This document shows, piece by piece, positions 10,801 through 22,800 of a DNA stretch of 64,000 bases. A program made the translations under genes and the position numbers. Each line of letters opens with the position of its first letter. Position 1 is the first letter of the stretch. The stretch comes from Buxus sempervirens (Eukaryota > Streptophyta > Magnoliopsida > Buxales > Buxaceae), in the NCBI GenBank assembly GCA_947561395.2, contig OX387193.1, positions 7,688,001 through 7,752,000 on the forward strand. Direction: 5' to 3'. The notes under the pieces were generated by a model. It had not been told where the DNA came from, made no database searches, and saw only the letters and a program-made list of their open reading frames with translations.

Positions 10801-11953
10801 TTGAGAGTCGGGGGTAGTAAACCTACATCCACCACAGACATGGATCATGGGGGTAGTGACTTGTGTGAAAAGTTTATACTCTTGACCAGCATGTGATATA
10901 CGGTTCTAGGGGTTGAGGACGGCCGTTTACCCTAGCTCATGAGGGGCCGGGGGTTGTGAACTTGCATCCTCCTCAGAATGTGCCACAGCAACCCATAAAG
11001 TCAACTAGATGGTCTCATTGAGATCACTAACTCGATGGTCTAATAGAGATCACTAACTCGATGGTTTGAAAGAGATCACTAACTTGCTATGGTTGGACTG
11101 GGTTGTACTTGTCAGCTCATGCATGTCTCATGCTTGAGTGATCCACTTGGGAAGAGCGATCCTAGCTAGATCTTTCCTTGTAAGTCGTGAGGGGGCAAAT
11201 TGGACAAGTGAATTAAATCATTGTTAATACATGAGGTTGTTACTGAGATTTTACTGATACTGCAATTTGGATTAATTTGAGTTCATTTATTTATGATTTA
11301 TGATTTCGTAAAGTTCAAGTATTGTTTACCTGGAAATGAAATGCCTCTTAGCCTGATTTTGCCAAAGATTGATTGTACAGTATATTAGCATGCTACTTTA
11401 ATGTTTGAAACTGCATAAAATGTTCTTATCATGCATTGTGTTACTTACTGGGACATTAGTCACACGCGTGTTTTGGATTTATCAGTTTTGTTTTAGATCC
11501 TGTTGGTGAACCGTGTACCGGGACAGAGTGTCAGAGGGATCTGGAGTATTGGCCGAAGGATCACTATCCCGGCTAGAGATAGAGAAGGCAAATATTTTCT
11601 TTTGGATAGTTGTAAAATTTGTTTTGGATATTGTACATTGTATATATGTAAAGGGTGGGGGATCGAGGTATAGTTGTTTTGTTTAGTTTTAGTTAATGTT
11701 GATATACTGCATATCCATATAACTGTGATTATCAGGTATCAGGGGCATTGTCCAACCTTGTAATTACAGCTGTTATATAGCCGTTTTTATAATTATTTAG
11801 GTTTATAATTGTCTTGGATTGAGAGTTGTGATAATGTATTTTATTTTATTTTTATTCAGTTTGGTGATGTAGTTGACTCTGGTGTAGTAGATCATTGTTC
11901 ATTTCATGTTCTTTTTCATTCTGATATATCGATCTTGGTTGAAAAAGATAACC

Positions 11954-14175
11954 CACTACAAAAAAAGGAAGTAAAACAACAATTACCGCCGCTAAAACCA
12001 TTTCCGGCGGTAACTTCTCTTGCCGTAAAAGATGCCGTCACTAACGCTTATAGCGGCGGTAAAAAACTTACCGCCGCTATTGCTCACTCATTACCGGCGG
12101 TACGTTACCGCCGCCATTCATTACCGGCGGTAGATTATCGCCGCTATTGTTATCACTCATTACCGGCGGTAAGTTACCGCCGCTATTGCCCATTCATTAC
12201 CGGCGGTAGATTACCGCCGCTATTGTTATCACTCATTACCGGCGGGAATCACCGCCTCTAAAAATGGTATTTTAAAAAATAAAAAATGCCATCATGACTT
12301 TTAGCGGCAGTATTATTTCCGGCTTTTAGCGGCGGTATTTCCCGCCGCTAAAACTCATTTTAAAAAATAAAAAAAATGACATCATGATTTTTAGCGGCGA
12401 GAAATACCACTGCTAAAAATCATATTAAAAAATAAAAAAAAATGTGCTGCTGTCCTTCAGCAGCATACATACCGAGAGGGGAGAGAGAGAGATAAAGAGA
12501 GGGAGAAGGAGAGAGAGATAGAGAGAGATGGAGAGGGAGAGAAAGAGAGATAGAGAGAGAGAAGTAGAGATCGAGAGAAAGAGAGATAGAGAGAGAGAGA
12601 AGTAGAGATGGAGAGAAAGAGAGATAGAGAGAGAGAAGTAGAGATGGAGAGAAAGAGAGAGAGATATAAAAGAGAAAGAGAGAAACATAAATATAAAGAG
12701 AAGAAGAGGGATTGAGGCATACCTTGAAGAAAGGAAGAGATTTGGTGGGTATTTATAGACTCGAGTTTTAGCAGCGGCAAGTAGATTACTGCCCCTAAAC
12801 CTTACATTTTACGCGCCCGCGAGCTGAATTAAATTTGAAAATAGCGCTTAAACTTTTAGCGGCGGTAATTACCGCCCCTAAAAGTACAGTCAAAATTGAA
12901 ACGCGGGGAAACGTCCCGCTTGTACTTTTAGAAATGGTCTTTTAGGGGCAATAACTGGCTTACCGCCGCTAAAAGTAATTTTTGGTTTTTTAATAAATGG
13001 CTTTTAGGGGCTGTAATTAGGGGCGGTAATGTGGTTACAGCCCCTAAAAATGGACTTTTAGGGGCGGTAATTAGCTTACGCCCCTAAAAGTAATTTTTTG
13101 TTTTTTAATTAATGTTTGTTAGGGGCGGTAATGCGGTTACGGCCCCTAAAAGGAGACTTTTAGGGGCGGTATTTCTAGCCTCTAAATGTCTAACAAAATT
13201 GATTTGGGATGTGAGAGAATTCCCGCTTTTGCTTTTACCGGCGGTAGATTCCCGCCCCTAAAAGTCGATTTCTCTCTCCAACTTTAGTAGCAGTCGAGTT
13301 TTTTTAAAAAAATGAAAAAGTTCTTTACCGGCGGTTTAACCGCCGGTAAAGAACGTGTTATCGGGTTATTATCGGCGATTTTTAAAACCGTCGGTAAAAC
13401 TTTCACATTATTTCATCGAGACAAATTTTTTTTACGGCGGTAATCGCCTTACAGCCCCTAAAAGGATCTTTTAGGGGCAGTAAAGACCTTACCGCCGCTA
13501 AAAGGGTCTTTTATGGGCGGTAATAGGCTTACGGCACCTAAAAGGGACTTTTAGGGGCGGTAATTTCTTTACCGCCACTAAAAGTAATTTTTCGTTTTTT
13601 AATAAATGGCTTTGAGGGGTGGTAAGAAGCTTACGGCTGCTAATAAGAGACATTTAGGGGCGGTAACAAATGTACCGCCGCTAAAAGTAATTTTTTGTTT
13701 TTTTAATATATGGTTTTTCGGGGCGGTACTGGGTTTACGGCCCCTAAAAGGGACTTTTAGGGGCGGCAATGCATTTACCGCCGCTAATATAAGGCTTTTA
13801 GGGGTGGGAAGGATCTCACCGCCTCTGAAAACCAGCTTTTAGGGGCGGTAATTGGCGTACCGCCGCTAAAAGTGTTATTACTGGCGGATTGCTACCGCCG
13901 AAAATAAGGCTTTTTTGGCAGGACCTTCCCGCCAACTTGTTGCCAGCGGTAGATATGTTACTGACGGTAAAACGTACTATAGCGGTGGTAGGTACCGCCG
14001 CTAAAGGCTATTTCGCGCTGAAAAAATGCGCGCTATAAAATTTTCGCGCGAAAAAAATGGTAGATTAATTTTTAGAGGCGGAAAGTGCTTTTACCGTCGG
14101 TAATAGTGCTTTTAGAGGCAGGAAGTAGGTTACCGCCGCTAAAAGGTGCCGCTAATTCTCTTCATTTTTGTAGTG
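11954..14175. mobile_element. Non-autonomous CACTA (En/Spm) transposon, 2222 bp
   Basis: The left end is CACTACAAAAA and the right end TTTTTGTAGTG, an 11-bp perfect terminal inverted repeat of CACTA type. It is flanked by ACC on both sides (11951-11953 and 14176-14178), the 3-bp target duplication of this superfamily. There is no transposase gene. Nearly the whole element is subterminal repeat: TTACCGGCGGTA/TTACCGCCGCTA units every ~30 bp at 11985-12260, and GGGGCGGTAA/TTACCGCC/CCCCTAAAAG units in both orientations from 12840 to 14150. Such motifs are where CACTA transposases bind, so the element looks like a dense binding array. Open frames in it are simply repeats read through. Confidence 0.92.
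12478..12700. repeat. GA-rich microsatellite/minisatellite inside the CACTA element
   Basis: GAGAGA tract with a ~45-bp higher-order unit ('gagagagaagtagagat.gagag') repeated at least three times. On the minus strand it gives Leu/Ser-rich open frames that are artefacts of the repeat. Confidence 0.9.
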
Positions 14176-14229
14176 ACCCTTGGAGATGAGTTATGGTTAT
14201 GCTACGTAACTCGGATCTGGAGCGTTACA

Positions 14230-15397
14230 ACCGAAGCCCATTGGCAAAAAAGCCTTTTTGTGTGTTGATTCGACAACTCAGGTCGGATCAGCACACTTTG
14301 CTGTGTAGCCGAACTTAGATTTCGGCTACACTATGTTGTTGGTATATCTGAAAATTAATTTTGGATACACCCTGTAACTTCTCATTTTAGGGCTTTTAAG
14401 CCCCTTTGCCATTTTTGCAACTTGTTTCGATTAAACCACTCAAGCCAGCAGCACCTGGAAACCCAAGATGGGACTTGGATCAACCCGGTCTAACCAGGAA
14501 CACTCGTGGGCCTTCCAACGGGGCCCACCATGCTCGACACATAGGCTTGAATGTAAATAAGATAATAAGATGATTGAGTGGACCAGACCATCTAAGGCCC
14601 ACCAAAGCCCAATGCGGGGTTGCATGCTTAGATTAAGTCGTGGTTTGGCCGAGATTGCGGGTCAGGGCCTATCGGGCCTGCCAAGCCCATTAACCGAATT
14701 TGAAGGATCTAAACCCTAATTCCCTAGGCCAAGGGCCCCAAGCCCAAGGCCTAGCCCACTTTGGCAAAGATTAATCAAAGATGATTCAAAATACTTGGTA
14801 GCCATCGTGAGGCCCGCCTGTGGCCCACCAATCAATCCAGACTCACTTTTTGCATGAAAATCACTTAAGTCTCAAATTGGAACTTTAAATAAAAATCAAT
14901 TCACTGAACCAAAGCCCAAAGGGCCTCTCAGGCGAGACTGAGGCCTACCAAGGGACACATAGACAATGCTTAGCCCACTAAGGAATCCACGGGCCTTCCA
15001 ACGGAGCCCGCCCAATTAGACTCACATCACCATAAGCTAAAAAGATAAAATCAAGCAAAAAAAGGGGGACCCACACCACTTTGGCGGCCCCCGCAAGACT
15101 CAAATGAAATGTGTGTGTCGGAACAGGAATCGGGTGAAATAGACCAAAATTGACTCAAACCAGGAGAACTCATGAGACCCGTTATTCAACGGGGCGGACC
15201 GGGGTGTCTATAAACTTCCTCGGACCGTAACCGAGACATTGCTTAGTATCTCTAGTCGCAGACCAGCCTAATAGAAAAACATAGGCACCCAGGTGTCCGC
15301 TTCCACCCAATTAGACGGTGGCGATTCCAAATTTCCCGTTTTATCCATCCGAAGGCACGCACTCTCACGTGTATCTTGCCGTGCGACCCCGCGCACA
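14230..15397 (+). mobile_element. LTR-like block, 3' part, ending at the copy 1 flank
   Basis: Contains further hairpin words (TTCGACAACTCAGGTCGGA at ~14272; GTGTAGCCGAA/TTCGGCTACAC around 14307-14331). A U5-like stretch follows: 'ggggtgtct', 'ctctagtcgcagaccagcct', 'ggtggcgattcc'. It ends GCGCACA at 15397. The DNA from 15398 (ATATCAATTAAG) matches the related flank of copy 2 at 27864, where 'cttgatatcaattaag' is uninterrupted, so 15397/15398 is a genuine insertion edge. The matching left edge is not found. Probably the same LTR family as 24668-27159, but more decayed. Confidence 0.55.
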
Positions 15398-16327
15398 ATA
15401 TCAATTAAGTTCAATTGCGACCAATTGTAATTGGAAACCGCGAGTCAACTTTTGGACCAATAGCTCTTTATGCATTGATAAAAAAGAAACACATGAACAA
15501 CTCCTATTGAATGCCCAATTTCTAGAGTAGTTTGGAAAAAGTGTGTTGGAGGATTTATTCGTAATGCTAGTCCTACCGACTATTTCTTCACTTGGTTTGA
15601 ATGTGTCTCTCGTTTCAAAGAAATAACATCTGCCTGTAATTCTATTGATTCATTGACATGCATAGCGAATTTTGTCTAGACGAAAGCCAGAAACTCAATT
15701 CTCTTTGTAGGAAAAATCCCCTCGATTGAACTCACTTGTTCATATTTGATCAAGCTTCAAGAAGACTTCCTGTTTCGGAAAAGAAAAAGGAACTTGCAAA
15801 CAAAACAACAAGCTATGTTAACATGGAAATCAGATGGTTGTCCCCATATTCACTTTATCAAGGCGAACTTTGACGAAGATTCGAGGGGTCCCAAAGAGTC
15901 TGGACCATACAACTCCTATCTACATCTTTATTTGCAGCTCTCACAAGATCTTGTCACGTGTTCAGTTTAATATTTAAACTAACTTCAGCTGCGCATCACG
16001 TGATTAAATTAGACACATGGTAGGATCTTTGTGGGACTGCAAATAAAGATGTAGATAGGAGCTGCACAGTCGGCGTTCCGCAAATAGTTGTACTGGAAGT
16101 ACAAATATTCCAAAATCAAAGATCCATATTCGGGTCATTGGGCCGGATTCGGATTTTTATCCGATGTTCCAGAGAGTCCATCACCTACTTTTATATCTTT
16201 TTTATAAATACCACATGAATTCTGATTATCAAATTCTGGTGACATCGTAAGAGTCCGGAGTTAACAAAACCCTGAAACAAAAAAAATGAAAAACGAAAAT
16301 CCAAGATAAAAGACACTTAAACGTACG
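15398..16327. other. Shared 3' flank of CYP76 copy 1
   Basis: No gene. This DNA is repeated, with small changes, at 27864-28605 plus 29714-29852 (copy 2) and partly at 47530-47830 (copy 5), so it was copied with the P450 genes. It carries the MITE at 15903-16071. Confidence 0.8.
15903..16071. mobile_element. Small fold-back MITE, ~169 bp
   Basis: CTCCTATCTACATCTTTATT near the left end is the exact reverse complement of AATAAAGATGTAGATAGGAG near the right, and weaker pairing makes each arm ~65-70 bp. A second copy lies in the same place in the copy 2 flank (~28323-28494). The copy 5 flank reads straight through ('ccaaagagtcatactggaag', ~47590), an empty site. Superfamily not clear. Confidence 0.75.
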
Positions 16328-17908
16328 CTAGTGGATTTGGACGGGGATAGCCCGGAGAGGCTTAGCCTTTCGTAATGCGAACCCAAACTTATCACTCATG
16401 TCCATTGCCTCTGGGTTGGTCCCATCTTCAAGCTTCCACTCAAACGAGTGGATCAGCGAAGCCACCATCAGGTGCAACATCCTAAGCGCTAATGGCAGTC
16501 CAGGGCAGATCCGCCTTCCTGCTCCGAAGGGAATAAGCTCGCAGTTTCGACCTCTGACGTCAATCTCAGACTCCAAGAACCTTTCAGGCATAAACGAGTT
16601 GGGGTTCTTCCATGTGCATGGATCTCGGCCTATAGCACTCGCATTAACCAGAACTTGAAATCCTTTTGGCACTACGAAGTTGCCTATTTCTACGTCAGCC
16701 TCTGCTTTGTGGATCAAGAGCGGAATTGTTGGGTGCATACGAAAGGTCTCCTTGATGACGGCTTGTAGGTATGGAAGACGACTGATGTCTGATTCTTCAA
16801 CTTGTTTGCCTCTGCCAATATTTTCTTCCAGCTCCATTCGAGCCTTCTTCATGACTTCTGGATTGTGAATTAACTCTGCCATTGCCCATTCTAATGCGTT
16901 TGACGTCGGCTCAGTCCCTGCAGAAAATAAGTCCTAATGCGATCTACAGTTAATGGGCGAACCATTAAATATCTTTTAAAAAAAGACTATATCGTTGTTA
17001 ACTTGGGCAGATTTGGGGATGATACAAACCAATAACAAGTGTCTGATATAGTCAAAGCTGAACTCGGTACTATTCTCTTTATTGTAGTCAAGTAGAGCAT
17101 CCAGGAAGTCATTACTTGCAGGAGAAACATAGGATGTTCTAGATTGTAACCGTTGTTCGATCATGCCATCAAAGAGATCTATCAGTTTTCGAAAGTGAAT
17201 TTCCATTCTGTTTCTGATACCTTGTGGATCTAGAAATCTAAGAACTGGGAAGGAGTCTGTGAGATTCCGCTTCCCCAATTCTTCCACCATTGCAACACTG
17301 GTATCCCTAAACTCTTGTGCGGATCCGGAACTGGGATCAACCACATCAATAGAGAAGATGGTGTACGACAGCAAACTAAAGGTGGTGGTGAAAGCTGCTC
17401 TGCTAATATCGATGGCTTGGCCTGTCTGTGAACAGTTTGTAATATGGGCAACAAGATCCTGCATCTTCTTGCGTCTAAGGTTTTGGTTGGCGCCGAGTCT
17501 CTGAGTGCTAAATATGTGGGAGTTACAGATCTTCCTCAGGTTTCGCCACTGAGTGGTGGGTGTAATCCACACAACTGAGAATTCATGGTGGTTGAGTGCA
17601 CGAGCTGCGTCTGGGACATAGCGGCTAGCGAATGACACGTCGTGCGTCTGTAAGATTTCTTTCGCCATATCTGCAGAAGAAACAACAACAGTCTTGACGC
17701 GGCCGAGGTGGAGAGTCATGAGGGGACCGTAGGTGTTGGCAAGGTGACTGAGTGATTCAAGGGGTCGGGTTCCAAGATTGAGGAGGTTGCCAATGAGCGG
17801 AAGAGGGACTGGACCGGGTGGAATCTTGCCTGGTCTTCCATTAAAAGAGAGCAGCCGAACACATATCCACACAACTGAAAACCCTACTAGAAGTGTTAAG
17901 TAATCCAT
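16328..17908 (-). CDS. CYP76-family cytochrome P450, copy 1 (open but suspect)
   Basis: Two exons: 17030-17908 (293 codons) and 16328-16933 (202 codons with stop), phase-0 GT-AG intron 16934-17029; 494 aa, a usual CYP76 length. Start at MDYLTLL, shared with copies 2 and 5, followed by a membrane anchor and the proline hinge PPGPVPLPLIGN. ExxR (KETFR), PERF and the haem loop FGAGRRICPG are present. CYP76s are ER-bound monooxygenases, often acting on monoterpenols; the substrate here is unknown. Three changes set it apart: the I-helix motif reads AGTEPTS instead of AGTETTS, losing the threonine that aids oxygen activation; five residues (FSRSK in copy 2) are missing before PPGP; and after KETFRMHPTIPLL a single Ile replaces Val-Pro. 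A hAT element begins 106 bp upstream of the ATG. The frame is open, so this is either an early pseudogene or an altered enzyme. Confidence 0.88.
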
Positions 17909-18057
17909 CTCTCTCTCGCTCTGGCTCCGTGATATTATGCAAGGTAATAAATAGGTATTCTCTCTCTATATCGATGTTATGTAGCCAAATCTGACGAAGA
18001 CTATATACACTTTCAGCGTTTTCAGTTTCGGCGGCACGCCGAAAACTCGCCATTGGC

Positions 18058-18085
18058 CTGGCTAGCGACACGTGTCGCTAGCCAG
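18058..18085. repeat. Perfect 28-bp palindrome near the left hAT end
   Basis: CTGGCTAGCGACAC followed directly by GTGTCGCTAGCCAG, exact reverse complements with no spacer. It lies 44 bp inside the inferred left end of the hAT element and could be a subterminal transposase site; no equal is seen at the right end. Confidence 0.9.
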
Positions 18086-19184
18086 ATGCCGATGGTTTAA
18101 TTTGCTGGCGAGAAAAGCGAAGGTTTCGACGAAACCTTTTTTTTTTTTAAATTTTTTCTCGCGCGCGAGAAAAATCAGAAAAAATCGTCGGCAAGCGCGA
18201 AATGACTTAAAGAGCCGACGATAGAAAACCTTTTTTTTATCGTTTTTTAATTTTCTCCCTCAAATCTTACTTGTTTTTGGTGAAATCTGTCTCAAAATCT
18301 TGATTTCTTCAAGATCTTGCTTCCAAATACAAGATAAACACGATTTGCATGAGGATTTGAGCTCATACGACCACGAGGATTGATTTTGAAGAAAGTAAGT
18401 GTCTAAAACTTCATTTCTTCTATTTTATGACTTTAAACATGTTAGATTAAGCTGATCTACTGCTATGTTATACTTTGGCACCCGCTCTATCAATGGGTGC
18501 CATTATTATTATTTTTTTTTTAGGATTTAATTTTTTTTAATTTTTTGTGTTGAAATTTAATGAAAAATAATAAAAAATACAAAAATTATTTATAATTTTT
18601 TTGAAGGATGTATTATTAATTATAAATTTTTGTTTGAAATAAATTTTTTTAATATTTGTATGAATTGTTGAGGTCTGCTTTTCAATAATCAAGATGTTAA
18701 AAAAAACATTTCAAAGCAAGAACTCAGCAATTGTGTTTTATTCTATTTGTGGACGTGTGAGAGATAGTTGTGGCTTAGTGGGAAACATTTGTGAAAGTTT
18801 TTAGCTTGTCAAAGATAGAATGAAACCCATGGTCCAAAGGGGTTTCTGAACTAGAATTTCTGGTGTGTGTGAGACCGGAGGTGGATGAACGGTCCCTGTA
18901 TTTGTCATTGTCATTGTAGCTTCGGCAGAACAGACTCACAGGAAAGCCGTGGAGTTTGTATGGTTCTTCTTTAATTTCTTTTTATTGAAAATGGTGCGAC
19001 CCAGATTTCTGCAGTATTTGATTACTGTCAATTGTGTGCTATTGTGACTTTTTTTATTGGTAGTCTGTGCTAGTGTGACTGTGTGACAGTGAGAGGGGAT
19101 GGCTTTTTAACAGGGTGAACTGAATGGGATGTAGAAAGTCATTCGTGGGGATGATTTTTTTTGGCCCGTATTATCACTTTGTCA

Positions 19185-19480
19185 GTACCTTTTCCAATTT
19201 TTTATTTAAATTGACACAAAAGTGCCTTGAGTCTTGAATGGGATGTAAATTGACACAAAAGTGCCAAGTGGCAAAGTACCCTTCTCCTTTTTTTTATTTA
19301 AATTGACACAAAAGTGCCCGTGTCCATTTTTTTTATTCGCTTGTCCATAACTTGAGTCTTGAATGGGATGTAAATCGACACAAAAGTGCCAAGTGGAAAA
19401 GTACCCTTCTCCATTTTTTATTTAAATTGACACAAAAGTGCCATTGTCCATTTTTTTATTGGCTTGTCCATAATAACTCT
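19185..19480. repeat. ~130-150-bp tandem repeat inside the hAT element
   Basis: Two and a half copies of a unit containing 'tttaaattgacacaaaagtgcc', 'cttgagtcttgaatgggatg' and 'gtacccttctcc'. Non-coding, upstream of the transposase gene. Confidence 0.8.
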
Positions 19481-19891
19481 TTTTTATACTGTTTGAATTG
19501 TGTGAGAGACATGTGCATCATATCTTAGATTCTCCAATAGGAACAAATTTGACCTATCTGTTGTGACTTGTGCCCATTTGTAAATCCCATGTAGATATAC
19601 TTGTGTAATGTCAGCATCATTCATTGCATTATTAATGCAATTCTATTATGATCTGCAAGAGTTGTTCATATGGTTTTCTCGTGTAATTTGTGGTTTTAGG
19701 GACTTTGTTTTTGTTGGTTTTTTTGTTCTTTTTTTGCTTTTTCTCTTTACTATTATTTGCATGTTATATTATTTGCATGTTATAATTAGTTGATAAAAAT
19801 TATTTACATGTTATAATTATTAATTATTAAGTTGTTTTGTGACTAAAGTATTACTGGTATTTTATTTGTACGCTATGCAGTTGATTGTTGA

Positions 19892-22800
19892 TTGTTATTA
19901 TATTGCTCTGGTATGGCTTCTGGTTCTGGCACTGGTAGTGGAGGCGACCAGCAGGGTCGCAAGCAAGATATTGGCTGGAGGCACTGCACAAAAGTGAATG
20001 GTGATAGAAATAAGACAGAATGCAACTATTGTGGCCGGCAATTTATGGGTGGTGGGATTTCACGGTTGAAGCAACACCTAGCGCATGGCTACAAAAATGT
20101 AATCAATTGTCCAAAAGTACCTCCTGAAGTAAAAAAACAGATGCAAGAACATCTACACACAAGCACGACTGGCCGACAAGAGAAGAGGGTCATAGAGCAC
20201 GAGATCAGACGCAGGCTAGGGGAGCCTGTACGACCACCTACTGGGGGTGAGGATTTAGATGATGACTTTGTTTACCCTGATGGGATTGTGACCGAGGCAG
20301 AGAAGGCCCAATATCGAGCTGCTTGCCAAGAGTCTTTACGGGATGAGTACGAGAGGAGGGAGAGTCACAGATTGGGTTTGGAGAGGGGTGATTACTCGGG
20401 AGGTTATCAGCGAGGTTCAGGGCAGACACAGAATACGAGGATGCCAGACTACCCTACAGAGCCCCAGTTATATCGTTCTTCTGGATCGGGACAGAAGAGA
20501 CTTAGAGATGTTTGGAGCAAAGGAACACTGAGAGAGAGAATGGGAAAATACATCTCAAAATTTTTCATCTTTAATCACATCCCAGCAAATGCAGCGGCAT
20601 CTCCTCATTTCAAGAACATGGTAGACACTATTCAGGAGGCAGGTCCAGGAGTGCTTCCACCTACACCCCGTGACATTATGGGTAAATATTTGGATGAGGA
20701 GGAGAAGGAGATGAGAGATTTTATTGCATCGCTACGACCTCATTGGGATCAGTTCGGGGTGACCATTATGTGTGATGGTTGGACAGGTCCTACTAGACTG
20801 TCCATCATCAATTTCATGGTCTACTGTAGAGGGAAGGCGGTCTTCTTGAGATCAGTGGACGCATCAAAGTACATAAAGGAAGGAGTGTATATAGCACAGC
20901 TACTTGAGGAGGTCATTGCTGAGATCGGTCCCCAGTATGTGGTTCAAATTGTTACAGATAATGGAAAAAATTATAAGAAGGCTGGGGAGATCATACAACA
21001 GAAATATAATATATATTGGACACCGTGTGCGGTGCATTGCATCGACTTGATGTTGGAGGCGATTGCAAAGAGAAGCAGAGTATCGAATGTTCTAGTATGT
21101 GCCCAAACAATGACTACATTTCTCTACAACCACAACTTTTTACTAGCAAAGATGAGAGAGATATGTGGTGGAGACATAGTTCGGCCTGGTATTACCAGAT
21201 TTGGCACGAACTTCATTGCCCTAGAGAGTATTTTGAAGCATCGGGCTGGACTGAGGTCATTTTTTACTAGTGAGGTATGGTGTAGTTCCTCTCCTAGCAA
21301 AACGGCAGTAGGCAAGAGAGTCGAGGACATTGTATTGGGGGCTAGATTTTGGGATGATGTTTGCGCCATTGTCGGATACTTAGAGCCTATATACCGTGTA
21401 TTGAGGATTGTTGATACGGATGCCTATCCTACGATGGGGTCTATATATGAGTGCATGAAAGTCATGAAGAACCAGATTGAAGCTACACAGCCTGACTCGT
21501 ACCAATGGTTGCACAAGATTATTGATGCGAGATGGTACAATACTTTGTTGCATCCGCTACATACGGCTGGTAAGTACGAATAAATTTTATGCTTTATTAC
21601 ATTTATGTTATAGTTTGTTAATTGTCATTATACTAAATTTGCCTTTCATACAGCATACTATCTGAACCCTAAGTATCACTACAAGCATGACCTTGGCAAA
21701 ATTCCACAGTTATGTAGCGCAGTTCACGAAGTATTTATGAAGTTAGATCCTGATTCGAATGCTGTTGCCAAATTCGGAAATGAGGTAGGATTAGGAATAT
21801 GAATATTTCCTCATTGTAATTAGTATTTATTATTTAATAAATACTAACATTTAAGTTTGGTTTTCCAGTTGATAATGTTTAGAGATGCAATGGGGTCATT
21901 CGGAACGACCACGGCGATTGCATCGAGAGAGGCGATGATGCCATGTAAGTAACTTCATAATAAATGAAATGATGTCATTAATCTTTATATGAACAAATTT
22001 TGATAAACTATTATTGTTTTTTCGGATCACAGGTGAGTGGTGGGCGATGTACGGGTACGAGGCGCCAACTTTGCGCAAGTTGGCAGCTAGGATCCTAGGT
22101 CAAACGGCGTCTTCTTCTGCATGTGAGCGGAATTGGAGCACATTTGCTCTTATTCATACAAAGCAGAGGAACAGATTGGCGTATGCCAAATTGCAGAAGC
22201 TTGTATTTTGTCACTACAATATGAAGCTACGGACGAAGCAGCTAGAGATTGAGCAGCATACTACGCTCATCAGAGATCCTCTGGAGGTATTATTCAGCAA
22301 TGAGATTGACGAGGATGATCCGTTTTCAGACTGGGTTAGATATACTTCTGAGATGGACGGGCCAGATGGTAGCCCTAGCCCAGTCATCCGACGTGCAGCT
22401 GAAGATATGGGCATAGATGTTGATGCCGTCATGGAGGAGGAGAGGGGGGGAGCATAGTGGAGACTCATTCGATCGACTGCTTAGGGTTGTTCCTCCATCA
22501 GTTACAGCTGCACCATCACAAGCAGCCCCAGCCCCCCCTGCCCCTGCTCCTGCCTCATCCTCACGAGCACATGATGATGAGTCATCTGATGATGATGAGG
22601 CATCTGATGATGATAGTGACGGGTCAGACGACGACGATGATGATGCCACGCAGCCTCCCACTAGTGTCCCAGGTTTGAGTGCGTTTACTGGAGAGGTGGG
22701 ATACACTCATGCCACACAGGACAGAAACCATGGGTGCAATAGGAGGGGCACCAGTACGAGTGCGACACTTGGGGCAAGGAGCAAAGGAAAGCATCATACC

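Larger units (their letters stand above)
8948..14229 (+). mobile_element. Probable gypsy solo LTR (~3.06 kb) carrying a nested CACTA element
   Basis: Begins TGTGGGCCCAAAAATTTT and ends GGAGCGTTACA, a TG...CA pair in the style of plant chromovirus LTRs. The flanks ACCAC (left) and ACCGA (right) agree at only three of five bases, so a clean target duplication is not shown. There is no primer-binding site after the right end and no polypurine tract before the left, as expected for a solo LTR. Inside are a GAA/GGA-rich stretch (9225-9430) and two related phrases on 'ggta/ggtt..ccctag' at 10770-10830 and 10905-10975, suggesting internal duplication. The CACTA element at 11954-14175 interrupts it and should be removed when judging its length. 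Confidence 0.6.

Noticed and set aside
11809-12261. 150-codon plus-strand frame
   Set aside because: It crosses the edge of the CACTA element and reads its TTACCGGCGGTA repeats.
12425-12780. Leu/Ser-rich minus-strand open frames
   Set aside because: They are the GA-rich microsatellite read backwards; no start context, domain or composition of a real protein.
8948-14229. A full, confident target duplication for the ~3.06-kb solo LTR
   Set aside because: The flanks ACCAC and ACCGA agree at only three of five bases, so the ends are reported as probable only.
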